The notes under the pieces were generated by a model. That model was not told the DNA's origin. It worked only from the letters and a program-made list of their open reading frames with translations, and searched no databases. A stretch of 64,000 nt of DNA, from contig NC_134524.1 of the NCBI RefSeq assembly GCF_027942865.1, positions 5,151,036 through 5,215,035 on the forward strand, in the 5' to 3' direction. The position numbers and the translations under genes were made by a program. This DNA is from Odontesthes bonariensis. Lineage: Eukaryota; Chordata; Actinopteri; Atheriniformes; Atherinopsidae. Positions 56,201 to 64,000 of the stretch are shown here, piece after piece. The stretch's first letter is position 1, and the number at the start of each line of letters is the position of its first letter.

Positions 56201-56764
56201 GGAAACATGGATTGGAGGCTCTGATGCACAAGAGGTATATAATTCACCTGCACAAGATCAGAGTGTTATTCAAAATAATTTTAATAAAATTCAGACGGTA
56301 TTCTTCACTGATGTCACTGATGTCCTCTAGGAGGGTGTTTGGCTTTGGGCTGATGGTTCATCCTTCGGATATTCTCACTGGTGCCAAGGAGAGCCTTCTA
56401 ATGGTTATAAAATGCAGCACTGCTTGCAAATGAATTATTCAGGTAAAAATTATTTCCAAATGTAAAAGCAATGAATAATAATTGGTGAGTGTAATTTTTT
56501 TGATCTGCTGTTATAGTTTGAATAGATGACAATTAATATAACTTGTATATTATAATTAATTTTAACATCGTGTGTTAATTGGAGCTAAAGCTGTTTCTCT
56601 CTAAATAAACTACATAGATAATGCCCTCATCAGTGTAAATGTTCAGGGTTCAGTTCTTTTACCTCCAGCTAACTACCATGTCTTTGGTACTTACAGATTC
56701 CAAGTGCTGGGATGATCATTTGTGTAACGTCCGTCTTCCATCTGTCTGTTCCACCAGAAAGTGA
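50214..56764 (+). CDS. Lectin gene D: antifreeze-like C-type lectin with acidic propeptide, intact frame
   Basis: Exons: 50214-50274 (signal MKLLTWSFLLLAMVALSRAA), 50389-50439 (acidic DATEAPEEEKTNDQ), 53916-54025 (PCNQGWTSINGRLF, TPMTWAQAE), 56100-56234 (RNCISLGGTLASVHSAQEY, WIGG), 56331-56442 (GVWLWADGSSF, HWCQGEPSN, CLQMNYS), 56697-56764 (KCWDDHLC, LPSVCS, stop). They sum to 537 bp, 178 residues, with all GT-AG sites and phases agreeing. The layout of signal, short acidic propeptide and C-type lectin domain is that of type II antifreeze proteins. The loop is EPS rather than EPN/QPD, so Ca2+-dependent sugar binding may be weakened. The domain has seven Cys: the partner of the first Cys is Leu (GRLF), as in gene C. 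A further 39 bp acidic exon (50621-50636 plus 51604-51626) is split by a transposon and presumably skipped. Intron 3 is inflated by elements. Confidence 0.9.
50621..51626 (+). pseudogene. Acidic propeptide exon 2b, split by hAT insertion
   Basis: Pieces 50621-50636 and 51604-51626 join to a 39 bp, phase 1-1 exon coding DPTDEPEEEIDSE, with acceptor TCCTCTTTAG before it and donor GTGAGT after it. The transposon 50637-51595 separates the halves and duplicated GATGAACC. The same split exon is in arm 1 (45416-45401 side and 43710-43688 on minus). Confidence 0.82.
50637..51595. mobile_element. hAT-type element inside lectin exon 2b, arm 2
   Basis: 959 bp, ends CAGTGGTGTAGTCTAC and GTAGACTTCACCACTG, 8 bp duplication GATGAACC (50629-50636 and 51596-51603). 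Interior has a TATA-repeat stretch at 51147-51170 and no transposase. Confidence 0.92.
52834..53602. mobile_element. PIF/Harbinger-type MITE, arm 2 only
   Basis: 769 bp, ends AGCCCCTTTCACACTGC and complement, 3 bp duplication TAT (52831-52833, 53603-53605). The arm 1 site reads AACTTTAAATGTAATC (complement near 42490), uninterrupted. Contains a Myb-like frame at 53125-53322. Inserted in the large intron of gene D. Confidence 0.9.
53125..53322 (-). pseudogene. Harbinger Myb/SANT-like DNA-binding protein fragment
   Basis: A 65-residue frame: METFFNMANWGDKEVRELLS, EDVIYRHISGTVKD, LLEGLARKMGELGF. The W..EV..LL...I...I.GT...L..LA..M...G pattern is the Myb/trihelix domain of the second protein of Harbinger transposons. 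The rest of that protein and the transposase are missing. Confidence 0.7.
54083..54710 (+). mobile_element. Rex3 remnant and MITE remnant, arm 2
   Basis: 54083-54177 is the Rex3 segment GAGGAGTTCAAGTATCTCGG..., followed by one end and the interior of the TGGCTGTGTTCGAAAC MITE. The other MITE end and the Rex3 3' end kept in arm 1 are deleted here. Confidence 0.82.
54789..56044 (+). mobile_element. hAT-like element with TAGGGCTGGG ends, arm 2
   Basis: Arm 2 copy of 39850-40512, enlarged by the piggyBac-type MITE 54834-55389. Contains MEKGTELLLGHFHF followed by a decayed zinc-finger frame (55515-55911). Confidence 0.78.
54834..55389. mobile_element. piggyBac-type MITE with TTAA duplication, arm 2 only
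   Basis: 556 bp flanked by TTAA (54830-54833, 55390-55393). Ends AGGCGGGGTAGGGGATC and complement of GATCTCCTACCCTACCT. The arm 1 site has TTAA once (40469-40472, in CCTTGTTAATTATTTAA read on minus). Holds a 47 bp near-perfect palindrome at 54981-55027. Confidence 0.92.
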
Positions 56765-57175
56765 TGATTCCTGGCTGACTTTTCAACATAAAGAAGTTTC
56801 TTTATTGATATTTTACATATTCATTTCTTTTCTTTCTTTCTAATGTTGCTAAAAGAATGAAGGGACGAGTGCTGAACGGTCTTTTAGGTCTTGTGGCTTT
56901 TATAAGATCGGACTGAATGTGTTATGGAAAGAACTTTCTTCTGCAAAATCACCCTTTTTCCTTCCTTTTTGCAAAATTAAAACGCTTAAGCATTCAAACA
57001 AGCTTGTCTGTGAATTTGTTATACTTCTTATTTTATTGGTATAGCTCACATCCTTTATCAGAAGCACAGCTGACGTAAACTGACTCTTTACTAGGTAATA
57101 TTAGGGGTGGGAATCTTTGGGCACCTCACGATTCGATTACGATTTGATTAGAAAACGATTATTGATGGGTCTTTA

Positions 57176-57757
57176 ACTCGTTAATTATTTAACGCTGATA
57201 AATAATTTATCGCGCATTAACGCAGGTTTTATTTATAATTTTTTTTTGTAATTTTAAATTATTTTTAAATTTAAGTCTGCTGCTGTCTGCTGCAGAACCG
57301 GAAAAGAAAGTAATCGGCGGATCCACCAAACATGGAGAAGGGTACGGAACTTTTACTCGGCCATTTTCATTTTAAATTTCTTCCAGACGGCGGAGTCGAC
57401 AGAACCAAAGTCATCTGTGAACTCTGCCAAGTTGAATTGTCTTCTCAGCGTAGTAGTTTCAGTCTAAAATATCACTTAAAGGCAAAACACACAACTGATG
57501 GCAGCAAGTCATTCAAGGAAACAGACAGTGGAGCGAGGCTTCGACATAAAAACTACAGAAAGATGCTGATGTTAAAAGTGCGTTTGCACAACAAATGTTA
57601 TGGCACTTTCATTCATATGGCAGCACATTTAAAATAAAGCTAAATGCTAAAGGCTATACACTACTTTTGGATTCATTTTTGGATTTTGCGTACAAATGCG
57701 ATTAATCGCGATTAATCAGGGAAATCATGCGATTAATTAGATTCAACAATTTAATCG
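57176..57757 (+). mobile_element. hAT-like element with BED finger, third copy, split by Rex3
   Basis: Same family as 54789-56044, lacking its left terminus and starting where the inverted arm ends. It is cut at 57757 by the Rex3 insertion, and its last bases (TTTAATCG TTGCCCATCCCTA) lie at 60665-60685. Confidence 0.8.
57332..57637 (+). pseudogene. BED-type zinc-finger N-terminus of hAT transposase
   Basis: A 101-residue frame: MEKGTELLLGHFHFKFLPDG, then VICELCQVELSSQRS, then YHLKAKH. This is a C-x2-C...H-x4-H BED finger. The transposase core is missing. The arm copies have lost the Cys pair. Confidence 0.75.
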
Positions 57758-60664
57758 GGTGCAGTGTGAGCTGGGTAGCAGCCGAAGGCGGGGACCTTGG
57801 CTGTCTGATCCTCGGCTACTGAAGCTGGCTCTTAGGACGTGGAACGTCACCTCTCTGCTGGGGAAGGAGCCTGAGCTGGTGCGCGAGGCTGAGCGGTTCC
57901 GGCTAGATATAGTCGGACTCACCTCAACGCACGGCTTGGGCTCCGGAACCAGCCTCCTCGAGAGGGGTTGGACTCTCTTCCACTCTGGAGTTGCCCGCGG
58001 TGAGAGGCGTAAAGCAGGTGTAGGCATACTTATTGCCCCCCGGCTGTGCGCCTGTACATTGGGGTTCACCCCGGTAGACGAGAGGGTAGCCTCCCTCCAC
58101 CTTAGGGTGGGGGGACGGGTCCTGACTGTTGTTTGTGCTCATCCGGGAGACTCCCTCGTCCTGCTGGGGGACTTCAATGCTCACGTGGGCAATGACAGTG
58201 AGACCTGGAGGGGCGTGATTGGGAGGAACGGCCCCCCCGATCTGAATCAGAGTGGTGCTTTGTTGTTGGACTTCTGTGCTCGTCACGGACTGTCCATAAC
58301 GAACACCATGTTCAGGCATAAGGGTGTCCATATGTGCACTTGGCACCAGGACACCCTAGGCCGCAGCTCGATGATCGACTTTGTAGTCGTATCGTCGGAC
58401 TTGCGGCCGTATGTCCTGAACACTCGGGTGAAGAGAGGGGCGGAGCTGTCAACTGATCACCACCTGGTGGTGAGTTGGCTCCGCTGGTGGGGGAGGAAGC
58501 CGGTCAGACCTGGCAGGCCCAAACGTATTGTGAGGGTCTGTTGGGAACGGCTGGCGGAATCCCCTGTAAGGAGGAGTTTCAACTCCCACCTCCGGCAGAG
58601 CTTCAACCATGTCCCGGGGGAGGTGGGGGACATTGAGCCCGAATGGGCCATGTTCCGTGCCTCCATTGTTGAGGCAGCCGACCGGAGCTGTGGCCGTAAG
58701 GTGGTCGGTGCCTGTCGTGGCGGCAATCCCCAAACCCGCTGGTGGACCCCAGTGGTGAGGGAAGCTGTCAAGCTGAAGAAGGAGTTCTTTCGGGCCTTTT
58801 TGGCCAGTGGGACTCTGGAAGCAGCTGATGGGTACCGACAGGCCAAGCGGAACGCAGCCTCGGCGGTTGCTGAGGCAAAAACTCGGGCTTGGGAGGAGTT
58901 TGGGGAGGCCATGGAGAACGACTTCCGGACGGCCTCGAGGAGATTCTGGTCCACCATACGGCGGCTCGGGGGGGGGGGAGCGGTGCACCGTCAACACCGT
59001 GTATGGTGAGGGAGGGGCTCTGCTGACTTCAACTAGGGACGTCGTGAGTCGGTGGAGGGAATACTTCGAGGGCCTCCTCAATCCTACCGACACGCCGTCC
59101 GATGAGGAAGCAGAGTTGGGGGGCTCGGACTTGGGGCCTCCCATTTCTGGGGCTGAGGTTGCCGAGGTGGTCAAAAAACTCCTCGGTGGCAAGGCCCCGG
59201 GGGTGGATGAGGTCCGTCCTGAGTTCCTCAAGGCTTTGGATGTTGTGGGGCTGTCTTGGTTGACACGCCTCTGCAGCATCGCGTGGACATCGGGGGCAGT
59301 GCCTCTGGACTGGCAGATCGGGGTGGTGGTCCCCCTCTTTAAAAAGGGGGACCGGAGGGTGTGTTCCAACTATAGGTGGATCACACTCCTCAGCCTCCCT
59401 GGTAAGGTCTATTCGGGGATACTGGAGAGGAGGATCCGCCGGATAGTCGAATCTCGGATTCAGGAGGTGCAGTGTGGTTTTCGTCCTGGCCGTGGAACAG
59501 TGGACCAGCTCTATACCCTCCGCAGGATCCTGGAGGGAGCATGGGAGTTCGCCCAACCGGTCTACATGTGTTTTGTGGACTTGGAGAAGGCGTTCGACCG
59601 TGTCCCTCGGGGACTCTTGTGGGGGGTGCTCCGGGAGTATGGAGTGCCGGACTCTTTGATATGGGCTGTTCGGTCTCTGTATGACCGGTGTCAGAGTTTG
59701 GTCCGCATTGCCGGCAGTAAGTCGGACATGTTTCCTGTGAGGGTTGGACTCCGTCAGGGCTGCCCTTTGTCACCGATTCTGTTCATAATTTTTATGGACA
59801 GAATTTCTAGGCGCAGCCAGGGCGTTGAGGGGGTCCGGTTTGGCGACCTCAGAATCGGGTCTCTGCCTTTTGCGGACGATTTGGTTCTGTTGGCGTCGTC
59901 AGGCCGTGACCTTCAGCTCTCACTGGAGCGGTTCGCAGCCGAGTGTGAAGCGGCTGGGATGACCATCAGCACCTCCAAATCTGAGACCATGGTCTTCGGC
60001 CGGAAAAGGGTGGAATGCTCTGTCCGGGTCGGGAACGAGATCCTTCCCCAAGTGGAGGAGTTCAAGTATCTCGGGGTCTTGTTCACGAGTGAGGGACGAA
60101 TGGAACAGGAGATTGACAGGCGGATCGGTGCGCCGGCCCGTCGTGGTGAAGAAGGAGCTGAGCCAGAAGGCGAAGCTCTCAATTTACCGGTCAATCTATG
60201 TTCCCACCCTCACCTATGGGCACGAGCTGTGGGTAGTGACCGAAAGAACGAGATCGCGAATACAAGCGGCCGAAATGAGTTTCCTCCGCAGGGTGTCTGG
60301 GCTCTCCCTTAGAGATAGGGTGAGAAGCTCGGTCAACCGGGAGGGGCTCGGAGTAGAACCGCTGCTCCTCCACATCGAGAGGAGTCAGATGAGGAGGCTC
60401 GGGCATCTGGTGAGAATGCCTCCTGGACGCCTCCCCGGTGAGGTGTTCCAGGCCCATCCCACTGGGAGGAGGCCCAGGGGAAGACCCAGGACACGTTGGA
60501 GAGACTATGTCTCTCGGCTGGCCTGGGAACGCCTCGGGGTCCCCCCAGAAAAGCTGGAGGAAGTGGCCGGGGACAGGGACGTCTGGGTCTCTTTGCTCAA
60601 GCTGCTGCCCCCGCGACCCGATCCCCGGACCAGCGGAAGATAATGGATGGATGGATGGATGGAT
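57758..60664 (+). mobile_element. Rex3 LINE (RTE group), near full length, inactive
   Basis: About 2.9 kb inserted in the hAT-like element with target duplication TTTAATCG (57750-57757, 60665-60672) and a GGATG-type tail at 60646-60662. Frames: apurinic-type endonuclease region 57759-59009 ([18 protein letters not shown]) with an internal deletion near 58140; reverse transcriptase 59010-60120 (GFRPGRGTVDQL, RQGCPLSPILF, catalytic FADDLVLL); C-terminal part 60130-60643. A G11 run at 58968-58978 breaks the frame, and a deletion with frame change lies near 60125. The sequence TGGCAGATCGGGGTGGTGGT near 59310 and AGGGCTGCCCTTTGTCACCG near 59755 match, from memory, the classical Rex3 primer sites. 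Confidence 0.93.
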
Positions 60665-60816
60665 TTTAATCGTTGCCCATCCCTAGTTTTTACTTTAATT
60701 TTGTGTCTGGTTTTTATTATAATCTTAATGGAGGCCCTCGTGTTTCCCTCCATGTTGTTGCATGTTTTGTGTCTTTCAGCTTAAGCATACCCACATGTGA
60801 AGTTACACAGTGTGTT

Positions 60817-61366
60817 AGCATCCAAAGATTCCCACCCCTAATATTACCTAGTAAAGAGTAATTTTACGTCAGCTGTGCTTCTGATAAAGGATGTAAATGA
60901 TACCAATAAAATAAGAAGTATAATAAACTCACAGACAAGCTTATTTGAATGCTTAAGCGTTTTAATTTTGCAAAAAGGAAGGAAAAAGGGGGATTTTGCA
61001 GAAGAAAGTTCTTTCCATAACACATTCAGTCTGATCTTATGAAAGCCACAAGACCTAAAAGACCATTCAGCAATCGTCCCTTCATTCTTTTAGCAACATT
61101 AGATAGAAAGAAAAGAAATGAATATGCTAAATATCAATAAAGAAACTTCTTTATGTTGAAAAGTCAGCCAGGAATCATCACTTGGAACAGACAGATGGAA
61201 GATGGTGGTTACAAGTTTGATCATCCCAGCACTTGGAATCTGTAAGTACCAAAGACATGGTAGTTAGCTAGAGGTAAAAGAACTGAACCCTGAACATTTA
61301 CACTGATGAGGGCATTATCTATGTAGTTTATTTAGAGAGAAACAGCTTTTGCTACAATTAACACGC
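60817..61366. repeat. Lectin 3' flank and last exon, unit E
   Basis: Matches 38775-39330 in the same orientation. Similarity stops at CAATTAACAC (61357-61366), the same place at which gene A's homology restarts on the other side. Confidence 0.88.
61178..61239 (-). pseudogene. Lectin relic E: last exon only
   Basis: A 62 bp exon with acceptor TACTTACAG, coding SKCWDDQTCNHHLPSVCSK and a stop. It corresponds to the last exon of genes B-D with two codons lost near the end. No other lectin exon is found up to the window end; the neighbouring intron sequence passes into retroelement sequence. Confidence 0.88.
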
Positions 61367-61369
61367 AAC

Positions 61370-62110
61370 TTTATTTAAGGTAAAGAAACTTGTGCTCAAG
61401 AAAAAATGGACCAGATTCAGTGAATAATTCCCTTTACTCCCTGTATAGATCAGTGAGCAGTGCCAACCAACATGTTATTGGGGTCATCAGGTGGGAACCT
61501 CCTTTCATCAACCTCCAGGAGGCTAGACGGTGATCACTGGCGTCCCAGAGTCACTCCCCTAATGCCAGCCAACACTGCTCCTCACACCACAACAACCATC
61601 TTTTTTTCTTTTTTTAACAACCATAAGGTACCCCAGCCTTTCACCAACTGCACACCAATCACAGCGGGGTGGGGATACAAACCCTGGTTCGGGTAGGGGG
61701 TAATGAAAGTATAGAGGGTGCCAGAGGTGGAGGCAGGACAAGACACACTAGCAGATTCAGCAGACAAACTCACCTAAACAGTCTTACAATCACTAAGAAT
61801 GCCAGCAAAAACAAAGCCATACAAGCCAACTCACCTAAAATGGCCGCCTGGTTTCAGAAGGCTCACACAGGCCCCACCCTCCACCTAAATATCCTGAAAT
61901 TTCTTCTTTGCTTCTTCCAAAAGTCTGTTTACCCTAAGTGCTCCCCCTGCTGGGCCCCCAGCTACTATTGCTTCTTCTTATCCAAATCCACTGACTGGAC
62001 TTTACTGCCTCATCTGACACTTCCTTCACTATTTTCCTCACACTCTATCCACTTACACCCAGCTCCCTCAACAGTGAGACAACAGACTTTGCAACAGATC
62101 ATCTACAGCC
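61370..62110 (-). mobile_element. Retroelement 3' end, second copy without SINE
   Basis: 61862-62110 matches 470-690 plus 900-925. 61370-61861 would be its 3' untranslated region (ACCCGAACCAGGGTTTGTAT read on minus). It adjoins lectin relic E. Confidence 0.65.
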
Positions 62111-62211
62111 TACTTCCATATGTATATATATAGATGTACCGGACATACAAGGATTGAAATTACGTTACTCTCCTACCAAGGCTGTAGCTAAAAAGAGACA
62201 TGTATACAAAC

Positions 62212-63307
62212 TAGTGGTGGGCATAGATTAATTTTTTTAATCTAGATTAATCTCACATAAATCTCGAAATTAATCTAGATTAATCTAGATTAAAATGGCT
62301 CATTCAGGGGTCCGACAATCCGCGGCGTTCACGGAAACAGACGTGTAAACTTTGGTTCCTATCCAAACAATAGTCGTTTAATCCTGAGACTGTTGCAATT
62401 GCCGTGTCGAGTGCTTCAACACAATAGTGTAGTAACCCCAAGCATACCTTTCTCACTGCAATTAAGTTTTATTTCGGATTTATTTCGGATTTTATTTCGA
62501 ATTTAGTTTATTTTCACAGCTGCCTCTGCTATTCCTGCTCTTCTCAGGTGTACCTAATGTAGTTTTACATAATTTGTAAAAGTGATGTATATCTTGTATA
62601 AAAAATTGTAAATAACAACATGTTTATTCGTGTTCCTGCCCTCTCTTTCCTCATGTTTTTTTCCGCGGGGGTGCTGCACAGCCGCGGGGCCTTTAAGAAT
62701 TGAACATTCTAAATGTGACGTCACGAGCTACCAAAGCTACCAAAGCAAATTCTCAAGCGAAGCTTCTCCAGCGAGTCAGCGACCTCTGCTACCAGGTAGC
62801 GGAGGTCGCAACATTAGGGCAGACCAGTTTATTCACATGCATGGCTCCAGCAGTTTCTCTAGCTTCGCCAACTTCTCATATTCAGCACTTGTTGGGAGGG
62901 CCAGATGGTGCTGCTGTTGAGATAGCGTTGTGTGCAGTGCGTCTCTGTTGCGCCACACGCGCAGTATCCTCCCTGCGGCCACCATATTAGGAGCGCTGTC
63001 TGTTCCAACAAGGGCAGATTTTGTCAACTATCCCCCACAGATAAGCGACCTCCATAAACTGCCTAGCACAGGCTTCTGCAAAGTAGCGTTCTTCTGTTTT
63101 AATCACACCTAACGGCAGACAAAGTACATCAGCCCACACCCGAGCTAAAATATCAAGGTAAAAGTCATCACAGTTTGCTTAGGCTACCTATTTTGACCCA
63201 GTTCCCAACCCAACTTTGAGAATAGATTAACGGCGATATTTTTTATATCGCCCGATAAGACTCTCAAATTATCGCAGCACGTTAACGCCGATAACGGCCC
63301 ACCACTA
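62212..63307. mobile_element. hAT-type element with TAGTGGTGGGC ends
   Basis: 1096 bp, ends TAGTGGTGGGC and its complement, 8 bp duplication ATACAAAC (62204-62211, 63308-63315). Subterminal ATCTAGATTAATCT repeats at 62255-62295. A 96-codon frame at 62700 has no recognised domain. Confidence 0.92.
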
Positions 63308-63574
63308 ATACAAACACTAAGAACATCTAAGCTAAATAAATAAAATATCCAAAATAAGGCACTAAAATAAGAAAAGACATACATAAGACTATGTGGACAC
63401 CAAACACTTAAGACAATATGGACTGTGCGTTCCTCTCATGGAGGAATAAGGAGGTGGTATATGGAGGTTATAACGGTTAGACAATATTGCAATACTACCA
63501 GTATAAAATTTTGTGGATTAAGGTGCAAGAAATTTGTAAAATAGCTTAAGACTGGCTAAAGTGGTCAGTGATCC

Positions 63575-64000
63575 TAGACATCTTTTTGGGATGTCTAGGA
63601 TCCATCCCTTGAAGGGGGGGCTCCTCTACTCTGTACTTCCTTCTATGCCTGCCCTCTGTCTCTACCCTGTCACCTCTGACAGAGTCTGACTTGTGGTTTC
63701 CTTCTATGTTGCTTATTGTTAGCTTTGATATTAGCTTTAATGTTATATATTTTTTCAATTGTAAGTCGCTTTGGATAAAAGCGTCTGCTAAAAGCATAAA
63801 CATAAACTGACAGCAGCTGGCTGCACTCCACAATACATTATCCCATGTCATTTGTAAACACTGTCCCATTTTCATGTGTCACTGAGCTTGAAACATCTTG
63901 GCTCCTGTCCCATAACAGCTCTTCTTCTATGGTGCTTTAGCAGTTTTAGGATTTAATGTTTTTTCTTCCCTGCTTTCATTGCAGTGCCATGGAATGTATT
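63575..64000. repeat. Intergenic duplicated block, copy 4, runs off the window
   Basis: Starts with the CTTTTTGGGATGTCTAGGATCC segment seen at 3853, skips to the equivalent of about 4575, then follows copy 1 to the equivalent of 4941-4945 at the window end. This indicates that another lectin unit may follow. Confidence 0.85.

Larger units (their letters stand above)
48588..57175. repeat. Inverted duplication, arm 2
   Basis: Reverse complement of arm 1, with lectin gene D. Arm-2-specific: a Harbinger-type MITE (52834-53602), a piggyBac-type MITE (54834-55389) and a 22 bp tandem duplication at 49011-49057; an internal deletion removes the Rex3 3' end. Confidence 0.93.

Overview
This is vertebrate, almost certainly teleost fish, genomic DNA. 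It has no bacterial gene layout. It carries split genes with GT-AG introns, a Rex3 (RTE-type) LINE, L2-like LINE tails, tRNA-derived SINEs, Tc1, hAT, piggyBac and Harbinger DNA transposons, and a Gmr1-like LTR retrotransposon. Nearly all long open frames outside these elements are minisatellite or microsatellite artefacts. The species cannot be named from the sequence.

The host genes are a small family of secreted C-type lectins of the type II antifreeze / nattectin / ladderlectin kind. They share a signal-peptide exon followed by a single long-form C-type lectin domain. There are four gene copies and one relic: A (minus, 1531-2886, last exon missing), B (minus, 29896-31746, looks intact), C (minus, 39129-45711, frame kept but one exon lost), D (plus, 50214-56764, looks intact) and E (minus, only the last exon, 61178-61239). 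All splice junctions were read by eye and fit together in phase: B splices to 161 residues, D to 178.

Layout. 1-3250: retroelement fragment with a SINE, then gene A. 3265-15725: minisatellite, a repeated intergenic block and a 7.4 kb Gmr1-like LTR element (5778-13187) with a piggyBac-type MITE inside. 15725-26692: lectin-free stretch with LINE pieces, a hAT element with another element nested inside it, a nine-exon tyrosine-recombinase gene (21115-23962, broken) and an old hAT. 26693-35310: second lectin unit (gene B), with a Tc1 element inserted just upstream of its TATA box. 35310-39830: tandem copy of 26693-30590. 38717-57175: an inverted duplication of about 8.6 kb per arm around a 1.27 kb spacer, carrying genes C and D head to head. 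57176-64000: hAT and Rex3 insertions, relic E, another hAT, and the start of a further copy of the intergenic block, so the tandem array appears to continue beyond the window.

The main story is expansion of an antifreeze-like lectin cluster by tandem and inverted duplication, with transposon insertions that can be ordered in time because many have an uninterrupted paralogous site in the same window. Notable points: a hAT element splits a small acidic propeptide exon in both arms; arm 1 has lost the neighbouring propeptide exon; the sugar/Ca2+ motif differs among copies (QPN, EPN, EPN, EPS); genes C and D share the loss of one conserved Cys.
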